64,000 nt of DNA from Bradyrhizobium sp. ISRA464. Lineage in GTDB: Bacteria > Pseudomonadota > Alphaproteobacteria > Rhizobiales > Xanthobacteraceae. Under the pieces are notes generated by a model. It saw only the letters and a list, made by a program, of their open reading frames with translations, was not told where the DNA came from and ran no database searches. This document shows, piece after piece, positions 26,976 to 36,722 of the stretch. The position numbers were made by a program, and so were the translations under genes. The stretch lies in NCBI RefSeq assembly GCF_029910095.1, contig NZ_CP094526.1:4588001-4652000 (forward strand), read 5' to 3'. The stretch's first letter is position 1. Each line of letters opens with the position of its first letter.

Positions 26976-27518
26976 TTGAGCATTCCGAACATCATTACCC
27001 TCGGCCGCATCATCTTGGTGCCGGTGATCGTCTGGGCCATCGTCTCCAGCCAGATGGAGATCGCGTTTGCGATCTTCGTGATCGCCGGGGTCTCGGACGC
27101 GGTCGACGGGTTTCTTGCCAAGCGCTTCAACATGACGAGCGAGCTTGGCGCCCTGCTCGATCCGCTCGCCGACAAGGCGTTGCTGGTGTCGATCTATGTT
27201 TCGCTCGGAATCTGGGGCGCGGTGCCGCGCTGGCTCGTGATCCTCGTCGTGTCGCGCGATATCATGATCGTGTCCGCCGTGATTGTGTCATGGTTGTTCG
27301 ACAAGCCGGTCGAGATGAAGCCGCTGATGGTGTCGAAGCTCAACACGGTGGCGCAGGTCGCGTTCGCGGCGCTGGTGCTGGCCTCGCTCGGCTTCGGCTT
27401 TCAGCCGCACCCCTACGACCTGATCCTGATGGGGCTGGTCACGATCTTTACTTTGGTTTCGGTGTCCCTCTATCTCGTGGAGTGGCTGCGGCACATGAGC
27501 ACGATCGAAGCCCGATAG
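26976..27518 (+). CDS. CDP-alcohol phosphatidyltransferase (PgsA-like)
   Basis: The 180-residue membrane protein starts with TTG 26976 behind GGGAAG. It has the CDP-alcohol motif in DAVDGFLAKRFNMTSELGAL followed by LDPLADK, giving the three key Asp residues. The usual Arg after the second spacer is Lys (FLAKRF), which some family members show. Five or six membrane helices follow. Size and start (SIPNIITLGRIILVPVIV) suit PgsA, which makes phosphatidylglycerophosphate, but other alcohol acceptors are possible. It is divergent from purM and followed closely by hdaA. Confidence 0.85.
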   Translation: MSIPNIITLGRIILVPVIVWAIVSSQMEIAFAIFVIAGVSDAVDGFLAKRFNMTSELGALLDPLADKALLVSIYVSLGIWGAVPRWLVILVVSRDIMIVSAVIVSWLFDKPVEMKPLMVSKLNTVAQVAFAALVLASLGFGFQPHPYDLILMGLVTIFTLVSVSLYLVEWLRHMSTIEAR

Positions 27519-27536
27519 CCTGGTTTGGAGATTTGT

Positions 27537-28214
27537 GTGGCTGGTAGCGTTCAACCTCGTCAATTGGCCCTGGCGCTGCCGCACGAGGAAAGACTGACGC
27601 GTGACGACTTCCTTGAGGGGCCGGCCAACGAAGCCGCGTTGACGCTCGTCGACCGCTGGCCGGACTGGCCGAACCGCATCATGCTGCTGGTCGGGCCGGA
27701 GGGCTCCGGCAAGAGCCACCTCGCCGCGATCTGGGCCGAGCACGCCGGCGCACGCTCGACCTCGGCGCACGCGCTCACTGCGGATGCCGTACCCGGCGCG
27801 CTGGTGACCGGCGCGCTGGTGCTTGAAGACCTCAGGCCGTCGGATTTCGACGAGCGCGCGATGTTCCACCTGATGAATCTCGCGCGCCAGGATGATGCCT
27901 TCGTGCTGCTGACGGCCCGCGTACCGCCGTCGGCCTTCGAGATCGACCTGCGCGACCTGCGTTCGCGGCTCCGCGCGGTGCCGACGGTGACACTGCTGCC
28001 GCCCGACGACCAGCTGTTCCGCGGCCTGATCGTGAAATTCTGCGCCGACCGCCAGATGACCGTGGACGAGCAGATCGTGAGCTACCTGACCACCCGGATC
28101 GAGCGCTCCTATGCCGCCGTCCGGCAAGCGGTCGAGCTGTTGGACACCGAGGCGCTCCGGCTCGGCCGGCCGGTCACCCGGGCACTGGCGGCGGAGTTGT
28201 TGCGCGATGCCTGA
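27537..28214 (+). CDS. hdaA: DnaA-related regulator of replication initiation, HdaA-like
   Basis: From GTG 27537, with GGAG five bases upstream, the protein is 225 residues. It has an AAA+ core with Walker A GPEGSGKSHL, LVLEDLRP in Walker B position, and the sensor/arginine-finger region LRDLRSRLRAVP. The N-terminal QLALALP resembles the clamp-binding motif through which Hda is recruited to DnaN to inactivate DnaA-ATP. It lacks a DnaA DNA-binding domain. It starts 18 bp after the pgsA-like gene, as is common in alphaproteobacteria. Confidence 0.87.
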   Translation: MAGSVQPRQLALALPHEERLTRDDFLEGPANEAALTLVDRWPDWPNRIMLLVGPEGSGKSHLAAIWAEHAGARSTSAHALTADAVPGALVTGALVLEDLRPSDFDERAMFHLMNLARQDDAFVLLTARVPPSAFEIDLRDLRSRLRAVPTVTLLPPDDQLFRGLIVKFCADRQMTVDEQIVSYLTTRIERSYAAVRQAVELLDTEALRLGRPVTRALAAELLRDA

Positions 28215-28348
28215 ACGGGGCCGCCCGGCTTGACGGCGGAAGCGGCTGGAACATCAATGTCATCGAAACGTCATCGCAATATCACATGGTCGGTGCGGCT
28301 CTCGGCTAGACCGCTCAGGGCCGATGCTTCGGATTGGATCGACATTTA

Positions 28349-30553
28349 ATGGACTCGTCGCAAGCTATTGAAATCAAAGACAAAGAGCCGGATGTTGCCG
28401 CACTCCCCGCGATTGCGACCAGCCCCGAGCGATTCATCAATCGCGAGCTCTCCTGGCTGCATTTCAATCGCCGGGTGCTCGAGGAGTCGGTCAACACAGG
28501 TCATCCCGTGCTGGAGCGGGTTCGATTCCTGTCGATTTCGGCCAATAACCTTGACGAGTTCTTCATGGTCCGCGTCGCCGGCATCAAGGCGCAGGTCCGT
28601 GAAGGCATCCCGGAGCGCAGCCCTGACGGCCTCACCCCGTCCGAGCAGCTCGTTGTGATCAACAAGAACGTGTCGCAGCTCGCCTCCGACCAGCAGGCGA
28701 TCTGGCGCGACCTCCGCACCATCCTGTCCGAGGTCGGCATCCAGCTCGTCGACGGGCGCGACGTCACCAAGTCCGAGCGGGCCTGGATCGAGGATCACTT
28801 CCTCCACAACATCTTCCCGCTGCTGACACCGTTGGCGATCGATCCGGCGCACCCGTTCCCGTTCATTCCGAATCTCGGTTTCACCGTCGCGCTGCAACTG
28901 TCGCGGATCTCCGACGGCAAGCCGATGAATGCGCTGATCCGCATGCCGGGCAAGATCGACCGCTTCATCCGCTTCCCCTCCAGTAAGGAGGGTGGTCCGG
29001 CCCGCCTGATCACGCTCGAACAAGCCACCGGCCTGTTCATCGGCCGTCTGTTCCCCGGCTACACCGTCAAGGGCCAGGGCGCGTTCCGGATCATCCGCGA
29101 CTCAGAACTGGAAATCGAGGAAGAGGCCGAAGACCTGGTCCGCGTGTTCGAGACCGCGCTGAAGCGGCGCCGGCGCGGATCGGTGATCCGGCTCGAGATC
29201 GAGGCCAAGATGCCGGAGGAGCTGCGCAGCTTCGTGCAGCACGCATTGTCGGCGTCCGACGACGAGGTGTTCCTGGTCGACGGCGTGCTCGCGATGAACG
29301 AGCTCTCGCAGCTCACGCGCCTCGATCGTCCCGACCTTGAATTCCCGCCCTACGTCCCGCGCCATCCCGAGCGCGTGCGCGATCATGGCGGCGACATCTT
29401 CGCGGCCATCCGGCAGAAGGACCTCATCGTCCATCACCCCTATGAATCGTTCGACGTTGTCGTGCAGTTCCTGCAGCAGGCAGCGCGCGATCCCGACGTC
29501 GTCGCGATCAAGCAGACGCTCTATCGCACCTCGAACAATTCACCGATCGTACGCGCGCTCGCGGAAGCCGCCGAAGCGGGCAAGTCGGTGACGGCGTTGA
29601 TCGAATTGAAGGCGCGCTTCGACGAGGAAGCCAACATCCGCTGGGCCCGCGACCTCGAGCGCGCCGGCGTGCAGGTCGTGTACGGCTTCATCGAGCTGAA
29701 GACGCACGCCAAGCTGTCGATGGTGGTGCGCCGCGAGGCCGGCAGCCTCACCACCTATGTGCACACCGGCACCGGCAACTATCATCCGGTCACCGCGCGC
29801 ATCTACACCGACCTCTCCTACTTCACCTCCGACCCGATCATCGGCCGCGACGTCGCGCGCGTATTCAACTACATCACCGGCTATGCCGAACCGAGCGACA
29901 TCGAGAAGATGGCGGTGTCGCCGCTGACACTGCGCAAGCGCATCATTGAGCACATCCACGACGAGATCGCCCACGTCCGTCACGGACGGCCCGGCGCGAT
30001 CTGGATGAAGATGAATGCGCTGGTCGATCCTGATATCATCGACGCGCTGTACGAAGCCTCGCAGGCCGGCGTCTCGATCGAGCTTGTGGTGCGCGGCATC
30101 TGCTGCCTGCGCCCCGGCCTGCCCGGATTGTCGGAGAACATCCGCGTCAAGTCGGTGATCGGCCGGTTCCTGGAACACGGCCGAATCTACTGCTTCGGCA
30201 TGGGGCAAGGCCTGCCGAGCACAAAAGCTGCTGTGTATATCTCGTCCGCAGACATGATGCCGCGCAACCTCGACCGTCGCGTCGAGGTTCTCTGTCCGCT
30301 GCAAAATCCCACGGTGCATCAGCAGGTTCTCGAACAGATCATGGTTGCAAACCTGAAGGACACCGAGCAGAGCTGGCAATTGTTGCCGGATGGATCGTCA
30401 ACGCGTATGAAGGCCGCGAAAGGCGAGGAGCCCTTCAACCTGCACAACTACTTCATGACAAATCCGAGTCTGTCCGGCCGTGGTAAGTCTCTCAAGGAAT
30501 CTTCGCCGCGCCGGCTCACGCGTCGTAACGAACGTCAGCAGGCATCGTCATAA
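28349..30553 (+). CDS. ppk1: Polyphosphate kinase 1
   Basis: The 734-residue PPK1 has the N-terminal helical domain ([18 protein letters not shown]), the head domain, and two PLD-like catalytic domains. The latter include the histidine-bearing [15 protein letters not shown] and [20 protein letters not shown]. It makes polyphosphate from ATP reversibly. The C-terminal tail beyond about residue 690 is basic ([14 protein letters not shown]). An in-frame TTG at 28334 is less likely than ATG 28349. ppx follows by 12 bp, so synthesis and breakdown genes are in one operon. Confidence 0.95.
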   Translation: MDSSQAIEIKDKEPDVAALPAIATSPERFINRELSWLHFNRRVLEESVNTGHPVLERVRFLSISANNLDEFFMVRVAGIKAQVREGIPERSPDGLTPSEQLVVINKNVSQLASDQQAIWRDLRTILSEVGIQLVDGRDVTKSERAWIEDHFLHNIFPLLTPLAIDPAHPFPFIPNLGFTVALQLSRISDGKPMNALIRMPGKIDRFIRFPSSKEGGPARLITLEQATGLFIGRLFPGYTVKGQGAFRIIRDSELEIEEEAEDLVRVFETALKRRRRGSVIRLEIEAKMPEELRSFVQHALSASDDEVFLVDGVLAMNELSQLTRLDRPDLEFPPYVPRHPERVRDHGGDIFAAIRQKDLIVHHPYESFDVVVQFLQQAARDPDVVAIKQTLYRTSNNSPIVRALAEAAEAGKSVTALIELKARFDEEANIRWARDLERAGVQVVYGFIELKTHAKLSMVVRREAGSLTTYVHTGTGNYHPVTARIYTDLSYFTSDPIIGRDVARVFNYITGYAEPSDIEKMAVSPLTLRKRIIEHIHDEIAHVRHGRPGAIWMKMNALVDPDIIDALYEASQAGVSIELVVRGICCLRPGLPGLSENIRVKSVIGRFLEHGRIYCFGMGQGLPSTKAAVYISSADMMPRNLDRRVEVLCPLQNPTVHQQVLEQIMVANLKDTEQSWQLLPDGSSTRMKAAKGEEPFNLHNYFMTNPSLSGRGKSLKESSPRRLTRRNERQQASS

Positions 30554-30565
30554 GGGGGCTTCACG

Positions 30566-32068
30566 GTGAAGCGGCCGCGGAAGCGCGCTTCCAGCGTCGC
30601 TGTCATCGATATTGGTTCGAACTCTGTTCGTCTCGTGGTCTACGAGGCGATGGCGCGCAGCCTCGTCACCATCTTCAACGAGAAGGCTCTGTGCGGGCTA
30701 GGCCGCGAGGTGCAGAGCACCGGCCTGCTCGCGACCGATGCGGTCAACAAGGCACTCACCGCGCTTCGCCGCTTTCGCGCGCTGTGCAAGATCCAGCAGG
30801 TCGGCCGCGTCTACGCGATCGCAACCGCGGCCTGCCGCGATGCCAAGAACGGCTCTGACTTCATCGCCAAGGCCGAACGCATCTGCGGCGCAAAGATCGA
30901 AATTCTGTCCGGGCCGCGCGAAGCAAAGCTGTCGGCGCTCGGCGTCGTCTCCGGCGTGCACAATCCAAACGGCATCGTCGGCGATCTCGGCGGCGGTTCG
31001 CTCGAACTGATCGACGTGAGGGGCAATCGCGTGCGCAGCGGCGTCACGCTGCCGCTTGGCAGCCTCGCGTTGCAGGACCTCTCGCATAAATCGCTCAAGC
31101 GTGCCGAGCGCATCGTCAAGAACGAGCTGCTCGGCGTCGCGCAGCTCAAGGCCGGCCGCGGCCGCACCTTCTACGCGGTCGGCGGCACCTGGCGTGCGCT
31201 GGCGCGCATCCACATCATCCAGAGCGGCTATCCGCTCAAGGTGATGCACGGCTATTCGATTCCGGCGGCCGACGCGCTCGATTTCGCGCAGCGGCTGCGG
31301 CGGCTCGCGGCCACCAACATGCTGGCCAATATCGAGGCGGTCGCCGACGCACGCCGGCCGCTGCTGACCTATGCCGCACTCGTGCTCGAATACATCATCC
31401 GCGTCGCGCAGCCGAAGACCATCGTGTTCTCGACCTTCGGCGTGCGCGAGGGCCTGCTGTACGAAATGCTGCCGCCGGCCGAGCGCGCCAAGGACGGCCT
31501 CGCCTGCGCCGCGCAGGACCTCAACGAATTGCTGTCACGCTCGGCCCGTCACGCCCGGGAGCTGACCGCCTGGACCGACCGCCTGGTGCGCGTGGTGAAG
31601 TTGCGTGAGATGGAGGAGGATCGCCGGCTGCGTCACGTCGCCTGCCTGCTCTCCGACATCGGCTGGCGCGTGCACCCCGATCATCGCGGCGAGGAAACCC
31701 TCAGCCTGATCATGAACGGCAATTTCGGCTCGATCACGCATCAGGGACGCGCCTTCGTCGCGCTCTCGGTGTTCTATCGCTACGCCGGGCTCAGCGAGGA
31801 AAACGAACCGCCGCTGCAGATCCGCGAGCTGGTGACACCGGCCATGGACGAGCGCGCCCGCCTGCTCGGCGCGGCGTTCCGTGTCGCGCATCTGATCACG
31901 GCGGCGCGGACGGGCGTGTTGCCGGCGACTCATTTCCGGACCGAGGGGCGCAAGCTGATGCTGGTGTTCGAGCACCGGATGGTCGATCTGGTCGCCGACC
32001 GGGTCGGCAGCCGCTTCAGGCAGTTGGCGCGACTGGTCGGGCGGTCCGGCTCGATCGTCAGGCGCTAA
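30566..32068 (+). CDS. ppx: Exopolyphosphatase / GppA family phosphatase
   Basis: The 500-residue protein starts with GTG after an AAGGGGG ribosome-binding site. It has the ASKHA phosphatase fold: VAVIDIGSNSVRLVVYE, IVGDLGGGSLELIDV and FYAVGGTWRALARI. An HD-like C-terminal part (RRLRHVACLLSDIGWRVHPD) follows. It hydrolyses terminal phosphates of polyphosphate and possibly pppGpp. It is in an operon with ppk1. Its 3' end carries the start of a dispersed repeat. Confidence 0.92.
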   Translation: MKRPRKRASSVAVIDIGSNSVRLVVYEAMARSLVTIFNEKALCGLGREVQSTGLLATDAVNKALTALRRFRALCKIQQVGRVYAIATAACRDAKNGSDFIAKAERICGAKIEILSGPREAKLSALGVVSGVHNPNGIVGDLGGGSLELIDVRGNRVRSGVTLPLGSLALQDLSHKSLKRAERIVKNELLGVAQLKAGRGRTFYAVGGTWRALARIHIIQSGYPLKVMHGYSIPAADALDFAQRLRRLAATNMLANIEAVADARRPLLTYAALVLEYIIRVAQPKTIVFSTFGVREGLLYEMLPPAERAKDGLACAAQDLNELLSRSARHARELTAWTDRLVRVVKLREMEEDRRLRHVACLLSDIGWRVHPDHRGEETLSLIMNGNFGSITHQGRAFVALSVFYRYAGLSEENEPPLQIRELVTPAMDERARLLGAAFRVAHLITAARTGVLPATHFRTEGRKLMLVFEHRMVDLVADRVGSRFRQLARLVGRSGSIVRR

Positions 32069-32166
32069 AGCGCGATGAGATTGGGTTGAATCGTCATCGC
32101 GCTTTAGCCGCTTGTTTGAGCATGATCCTTTCGGAAAACCGCTTCGCACTTTTCCGGATCATGCTC
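32064..32166. repeat. Double-hairpin dispersed repeat after ppx
   Basis: AAAGCGCGATGA (32067-32078) pairs perfectly with TCATCGCGCTTT (32094-32105). GAGCATGATCC (32118-32128) pairs perfectly with GGATCATGCTC (32156-32166). The TTTCGGAAAACCG interior is a type I recall as very abundant in Bradyrhizobium intergenic DNA. It begins on the ppx stop codon and lies between convergent ppx and terC genes, where it probably helps end transcription. The first 25 bases recur at 36551-36575. Confidence 0.7.
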
Positions 32167-32182
32167 TAGACGATCGCCGCCG

Positions 32183-33022
32183 TCACGCGGCTTCTGCGGA
32201 ACGCTTGGCCCTCCGCAGCGCCTGCCGGCGCCAGATCGATCCGGCGATCAGCACCACGATAATGCCGAGCACGGCAAGCAGGATCTCGCCGCCGCTGCCG
32301 CCATGGGCGAACTGCGGCGCCATCCCGACCGAGGTCAGCCAGGAATCAAGCTTGGCGCCGAGCGGTCCGGCGAACAGTGCATCCAGCCTCGGATGCACGG
32401 CCGGATCGGTCGCGATGACGTCGCCCGCGATCCAGCCGAGCAGCGCAGCACCGGCCCAGATCAGGATCGGCAGCTTGTTGAGCAGCGCCATGATTAGCGC
32501 GGCGCCGGCGACGATCAGGGGAACGCTGATCGCAAGTCCCAGCACCAGCAGCGGCACGCTGCCATTGGCCGCCGCGGCCACCGCGATCACGTTGTCGAGG
32601 CTCATCACGATGTCGGCGACGACGACGATCTGCACCGCCGCCCATAGATGGGAGGCCGCATCCACGCTGTCTTCGTCCTGCCGCTCCGGCACCAGGAGCT
32701 TGGCCGCGATCACGATCAGCGCCAGCCCGCCGACGAGCTTCAGATAGGGCAGCCCCATCAGGCTGGTGACGATGCCGGTGAAGATGACGCGCAACAGCAC
32801 CGCGGCCGCGGCGCCGAGGATCATGCCCCACAGGCGCTGGCGCGGCGCCAGGCCGCGGCAGGCGAGCGCGATCACGAGCGCGTTGTCGCCCGACAGCAGC
32901 ACATTGATCCAGATGATCTTGCCGACCGCGACCCAGAAGGTCGCCGTCGCCATCTCGTTCTTGAACTCGGTGAAAAACGCACCAAGATGCGCGGGATCAA
33001 AGATCTGCCACAGCCAGTCCAC
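32183..33022 (-). CDS. TerC family integral membrane protein
   Basis: The 279-residue protein has seven or more membrane helices. It shows the two acidic membrane motifs of the family, NVLLSGDNALVIALA (about residues 40-54) and VMSLDNVIAVAAAA (about 138-152). TerC/YjbE-type proteins are linked to metal (Mn, Ca) export and tellurite resistance. It is probably a Mn exporter or metal chaperone, but sequence alone does not settle that. It lies 113 bp downstream of ndk on the same strand. Confidence 0.88.
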   Translation of the reverse strand: MDWLWQIFDPAHLGAFFTEFKNEMATATFWVAVGKIIWINVLLSGDNALVIALACRGLAPRQRLWGMILGAAAAVLLRVIFTGIVTSLMGLPYLKLVGGLALIVIAAKLLVPERQDEDSVDAASHLWAAVQIVVVADIVMSLDNVIAVAAAANGSVPLLVLGLAISVPLIVAGAALIMALLNKLPILIWAGAALLGWIAGDVIATDPAVHPRLDALFAGPLGAKLDSWLTSVGMAPQFAHGGSGGEILLAVLGIIVVLIAGSIWRRQALRRAKRSAEAA

Positions 33023-33135
33023 AGCGCGTCCTTTTCGGCCTCACGGCCGCCCCCGGCGGCGAACGCTCGCCGCTCCCCTAGTTTAATCGGGCCCGGTCTC
33101 TTCGGCGGACCGCAGCCCTGGTCTTCGGATCGGCG

Positions 33136-33558
<423 letters not shown>

Positions 33559-33905
33559 GATTTCGTCCTTGCAAAGGGTGGTTGGGAGTTGCCGGGGCTT
33601 ATATCGGCGCGATGCAGTCACGGCAAGCGACCCTGTGACGCGTTAGCCTTTAGTTTTGACGCGTTCTCGTGCCCGAAGCCGGCCCGGCAACCGTCACCGG
33701 CAAGGCCTTTCGCCCCGGCCAAATTACGACGATTTCACAAAGGTGAACCCAATCTGTCACGGCCGTGCCGCTGCCGTTCAGCTCCGGCTCGCTAGGCTCC
33801 TCACCGATCGGACGCCTTGGGCCTATCCGCAAGCCTCACAAGACGTCTCGGGAAACGATGTCACCGCGGGCGCCTCGTGCGCGCCCAAACCTCGAGGAGA
33901 CGATC
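33559..33905. other. 347-bp divergent intergenic region between ndk and a Gly/Trp-rich protein gene
   Basis: It must hold the ndk promoter (minus) and that of the small exported protein (plus). Frames that cross it lack ribosome-binding sites and domains. I see no clear operator or RNA gene. Confidence 0.5.
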
Positions 33906-34169
33906 ATGTTGCGCAAACTCTCGCTTGCTGCAGTTGCCGCGATTTCGCTGGGTGCGGCCGCGCTCGCCCCAACCTCCGCCTCTGCCTGGGGTGGCTGGCA
34001 TGGCGGCTGGCACGGAGGATGGCATGGCTGGCACCGCGGTTGGTGGGGCCCGCGCGTCGTCGTCGGCGGTCCCGCCTATTACGGGTACGGCTATGGCGGC
34101 TGCTATGTGCGGCGCGTGGTGCCGACCCCCTGGGGCCCCCGCTGGCGCCTGGTCAACCGTTGCTATTGA
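33906..34169 (+). CDS. Small exported Gly/Trp/His/Tyr-rich protein
   Basis: The 87-residue product begins with a signal peptide (MLRKLSLAAVAAISLGAAA, cleavage after SASA near residue 27). The mature part opens with repeated GGWH units (four Trp-His-Gly steps), then a GYGYGG stretch and two cysteines (GGCYVRR and NRCY) that could close a small C-terminal disulfide loop. GAGGAGACGATC forms the ribosome-binding site. This type is common in Bradyrhizobium and related genera, but the function is unknown. A terminator follows. Confidence 0.78.
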   Translation: MLRKLSLAAVAAISLGAAALAPTSASAWGGWHGGWHGGWHGWHRGWWGPRVVVGGPAYYGYGYGGCYVRRVVPTPWGPRWRLVNRCY

Positions 34170-34209
34170 CCTGACCTACCTCCACCTACCCTCCCCCTGA
34201 CTTGTTCAG

Positions 34210-34230
34210 CCCCGGCCTTTTGCGCCGGGG
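34210..34230 (+). terminator. Rho-independent terminator
   Basis: CCCCGGC (34210-34216) pairs with GCCGGGG (34224-34230), followed by CCTTTCTT. It ends the transcript of the Gly/Trp-rich exported protein. Confidence 0.7.
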
Positions 34231-34385
34231 CCTTTCTTGCCCGCGGGAACCTGTCGTTCCACGACTCTACCTCAAGGTGAAGACGAGAAGGATTGGACTA
34301 CCGGAAACAAAATTCCGAGTCGCGACTTGTAATGGCACGGAAATCACTCGAACCTTGCGAGGTGGAACTCGCTACGAGACAAGCC

Positions 34386-34562
34386 ATGACGCCGACTCAG
34401 ACCAACAGCGATCTCGACCAAATCGATCACAAGACCTGCCGCTACATCTGCGATGCCGTAGGTGAGCGGCTCCAGCAGAGCATGCGTCCCGAGCCTTCAC
34501 TTTCGTCTCGCTTGCAGCAGCTCATGGATGAGCTGCGTCGACGGGAGAACGACCATCATTAG
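34386..34562 (+). CDS. Small hypothetical protein, helical and charged
   Basis: The coding-like part is the C-terminal segment with DLDQIDHKTCRYICDAVGE and LSSRLQQLMDELRRRE, which would form two amphipathic helices. From ATG 34386 the protein is 58 residues. Longer versions start at ATG 34332, or at TTG 34293 behind GAGAAGG. Short proteins with an ICDAVGERLQQ motif occur in Bradyrhizobium as far as I recall; function unknown. The stop codon lies in the first unit of a tandem repeat. Confidence 0.5.
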   Translation: MTPTQTNSDLDQIDHKTCRYICDAVGERLQQSMRPEPSLSSRLQQLMDELRRRENDHH

Positions 34563-34605
34563 ACGTTAGTGGGCGGACAAAACAGACGTTACTGGCGGAC
34601 AAAAC
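34561..34605. repeat. Two tandem 22-23 bp units at a stop codon
   Basis: AGACGTTAGTGGGCGGACAA plus AAC (34561-34583) is followed directly by AGACGTTACTGGCGGACAAA plus AC (34584-34605). The units differ by one substitution and one base deletion. The stop codon of the preceding small gene lies inside unit 1. Function is unknown; it could be a slippage product or a pair of protein-binding sites upstream of the ABC-F gene. Confidence 0.6.
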
Positions 34606-34692
34606 GCCCTAAATAGGTTTTCCAAAGCGCACCCAGACAGATTTTACAGATTGACGGGTTGCGTTTGGCAGCGGGTCCGGTGACAACGCTGC

Positions 34693-36555
34693 ATGCTCTC
34701 CATTACCGACATCTCGATCCGGGTCGCCGGACGGCTGTTGATTGATCACAGTTCCGTGCAGGTTGTGCCCGGCGCCCGTGTTGGATTCGTCGGCCGCAAC
34801 GGCGTCGGCAAGTCGACGCTGTTCCACGCCATCCGCGGCGACATCCCGACCGAAAGCGGCAGCATCACGCTTCCGCCGCGCTGGCGGATCGGTAGCCTCG
34901 CGCAGGAGGCGCCCGACGGGCCCGAAAGCCTGATCAGCGTCGTGCTGAAGGCTGATCTCGAGCGCGACGCGCTGCTGCGCGAGGCGGAGACGGCGCACGA
35001 TTCGCATCGGATCGCCGAGATCCAGACGCGGCTCGTCGATATCGACGCCCATTCGGCTCCCGCCCGCGCCGCCGCGATTCTCGGCGGCCTCGGCTTCTCG
35101 ACAGCCGATCAGGCGCGGCCCTGCGCGGAGTTTTCCGGCGGCTGGCGCATGCGCGTCGCGCTGGCAGCAACGCTGTTCGCGGCGCCCGATCTGCTGCTGC
35201 TCGACGAACCGACCAACTATCTCGATCTCGAGGGCACGCTGTGGCTCGAGAATCACCTCGCCAACTATCCGCGTACGGTGATCGTGATCAGCCACGACCG
35301 CGACCTGCTGGACACGTCGGTCGACCAGATCCTGCACCTCGATCACGGCAAGCTGACGCTCTACAAGGGCACCTATTCATCGTTCGAGGAACAGCGCGCA
35401 GCCCGCGAATTGCTCGACGCCAAGCATGCCAAGCGGCAGGCCGACGAGCGCAAGCGCCTGCAGGCCTTCGTCGACCGCTTCAAGGCCAAGGCCTCCAAGG
35501 CGCGTCAGGCGCAGTCACGCGTCAAGATGCTGGAGCGGATGAAGCCGGTCACGGCACTCGTGACCCAGGATGTGCACGAGATCTCCTTCCCCGTGCCGGA
35601 GAAGTTGTTGTCGCCGCCAATCATCGCGGTCGATGACGTCTCGGTCGGCTACGAGCCAGGCAAGCCTGTCCTCAGTCGCGTGACGCTGCGTATCGATACC
35701 GACGACCGCATTGCGCTGCTCGGCGCCAACGGCAACGGCAAGTCGACGCTGGTCAAGCTGCTCGCGGGCAAGCTCGCGCCGTTCTCAGGAAAGATCGTTC
35801 GGGCGGACAAATTGTCGATCGGCTACTTCGCCCAGCATCAGGTCGATGAGCTCAATCTCGACGCCTCGCCCTATGACCACATCCGCAGGCTGATGCCCGA
35901 TGCGCCCGAGAGCAAGGTGCGCGGCCGCGTCGGTGCGATCGGCTTTTCCGGCAAGGCCGGAGACACGCTGGTGAAGAGCCTGTCGGGAGGTGAAAAGGCG
36001 CGGCTGCTGCTCGGGCTCGCGACCTTCTTCGGCCCGAACATGATCATCCTGGACGAACCGACCAACCACCTCGACATCGACAGCCGCGCGGCGCTCGCGG
36101 AGGCGATCAACGACTTCCCCGGCGCCGTCATGATGGTCTCGCACGACCGCTATCTCATCGAGGCTTGTGCCGACCGATTGTGGATCGTCGCCAACCAGAC
36201 CGTTACGGCGTATGACGGTGATCTCGACGAATATCGAAAGATGATCCTGGCGGCCAACAACGGCCGGCCGACGTCACGCGAGCGCGTCAGGGAGGCCGCA
36301 AGGCCCGAGCGCAGCAGGACTGAAAGGCGCGTGCCGCCGAAGCAGCGGATCGCGCAGGCAGAAGCCGAGATCGAGCGCATCACCGGCATCATCGCCAAGC
36401 TCGACACCGCGCTCGCGCTGCCCGACATCTTCACCCGCGATCCCAAGCAGGCGGCGCAGCTCGCCATGGCCCGCGCCGGCGCCGAGAGCGCGCTGCAGCG
36501 CGCCGAGGAAGAATGGCTCGAAGCCAGCGCCGAACATGACGAGGCGGCGAGCTAA
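34693..36555 (+). CDS. ABC-F family ATPase (ribosome-associated type)
   Basis: The 620-residue soluble protein has two ABC cassettes. Walker A motifs are GRNGVGKST and GANGNGKST, signatures FSGGWRM and LSGGEKA, and Walker B-type LLLDEPTNYLDLEG and IILDEPTNHLDID. The cassettes are separated by a charged linker (about 235-300, ADERKRLQAFVDRFKAKASK). There are no membrane helices. ABC-F proteins act on the ribosome as translation factors or in antibiotic tolerance. The length and C-terminal coiled extension suit the YheS/Uup-like group; the exact subgroup is not certain. Confidence 0.9.
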   Translation: MLSITDISIRVAGRLLIDHSSVQVVPGARVGFVGRNGVGKSTLFHAIRGDIPTESGSITLPPRWRIGSLAQEAPDGPESLISVVLKADLERDALLREAETAHDSHRIAEIQTRLVDIDAHSAPARAAAILGGLGFSTADQARPCAEFSGGWRMRVALAATLFAAPDLLLLDEPTNYLDLEGTLWLENHLANYPRTVIVISHDRDLLDTSVDQILHLDHGKLTLYKGTYSSFEEQRAARELLDAKHAKRQADERKRLQAFVDRFKAKASKARQAQSRVKMLERMKPVTALVTQDVHEISFPVPEKLLSPPIIAVDDVSVGYEPGKPVLSRVTLRIDTDDRIALLGANGNGKSTLVKLLAGKLAPFSGKIVRADKLSIGYFAQHQVDELNLDASPYDHIRRLMPDAPESKVRGRVGAIGFSGKAGDTLVKSLSGGEKARLLLGLATFFGPNMIILDEPTNHLDIDSRAALAEAINDFPGAVMMVSHDRYLIEACADRLWIVANQTVTAYDGDLDEYRKMILAANNGRPTSRERVREAARPERSRTERRVPPKQRIAQAEAEIERITGIIAKLDTALALPDIFTRDPKQAAQLAMARAGAESALQRAEEEWLEASAEHDEAAS

Positions 36556-36622
36556 AGCGCGATGAGATTGGGTTGCGCTGGAGCGGCGACAGAGCTTCAC
36601 CTCTCCCTTGGGAGAGGTGAAG
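36551..36622. repeat. Repeat copy plus a perfect 13-bp hairpin between convergent genes
   Basis: The first 25 bases match the repeat at the end of ppx (GCTAAAGCGCGATGAGATTG then GGTTG), here again placed on a gene's stop codon. It is followed by CTTCACCTCTCCC (36595-36607) and its exact inverse GGGAGAGGTGAAG (36610-36622) around TT. This second hairpin is also of a type I recall as widespread in the genus. Together they lie between the ABC-F gene and a convergent lipoprotein gene and probably act as a bidirectional terminator. Confidence 0.65.
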
Positions 36623-36722
36623 CGAGCCCGTGGGGCGAATCGATTCGGTCCAAACTCGTCTTGCTCTAGGTCGCAACGAAGGGTCGCAGCGCTCGGTTTG
36701 ACGGAAACCCGGACATCGTGAC

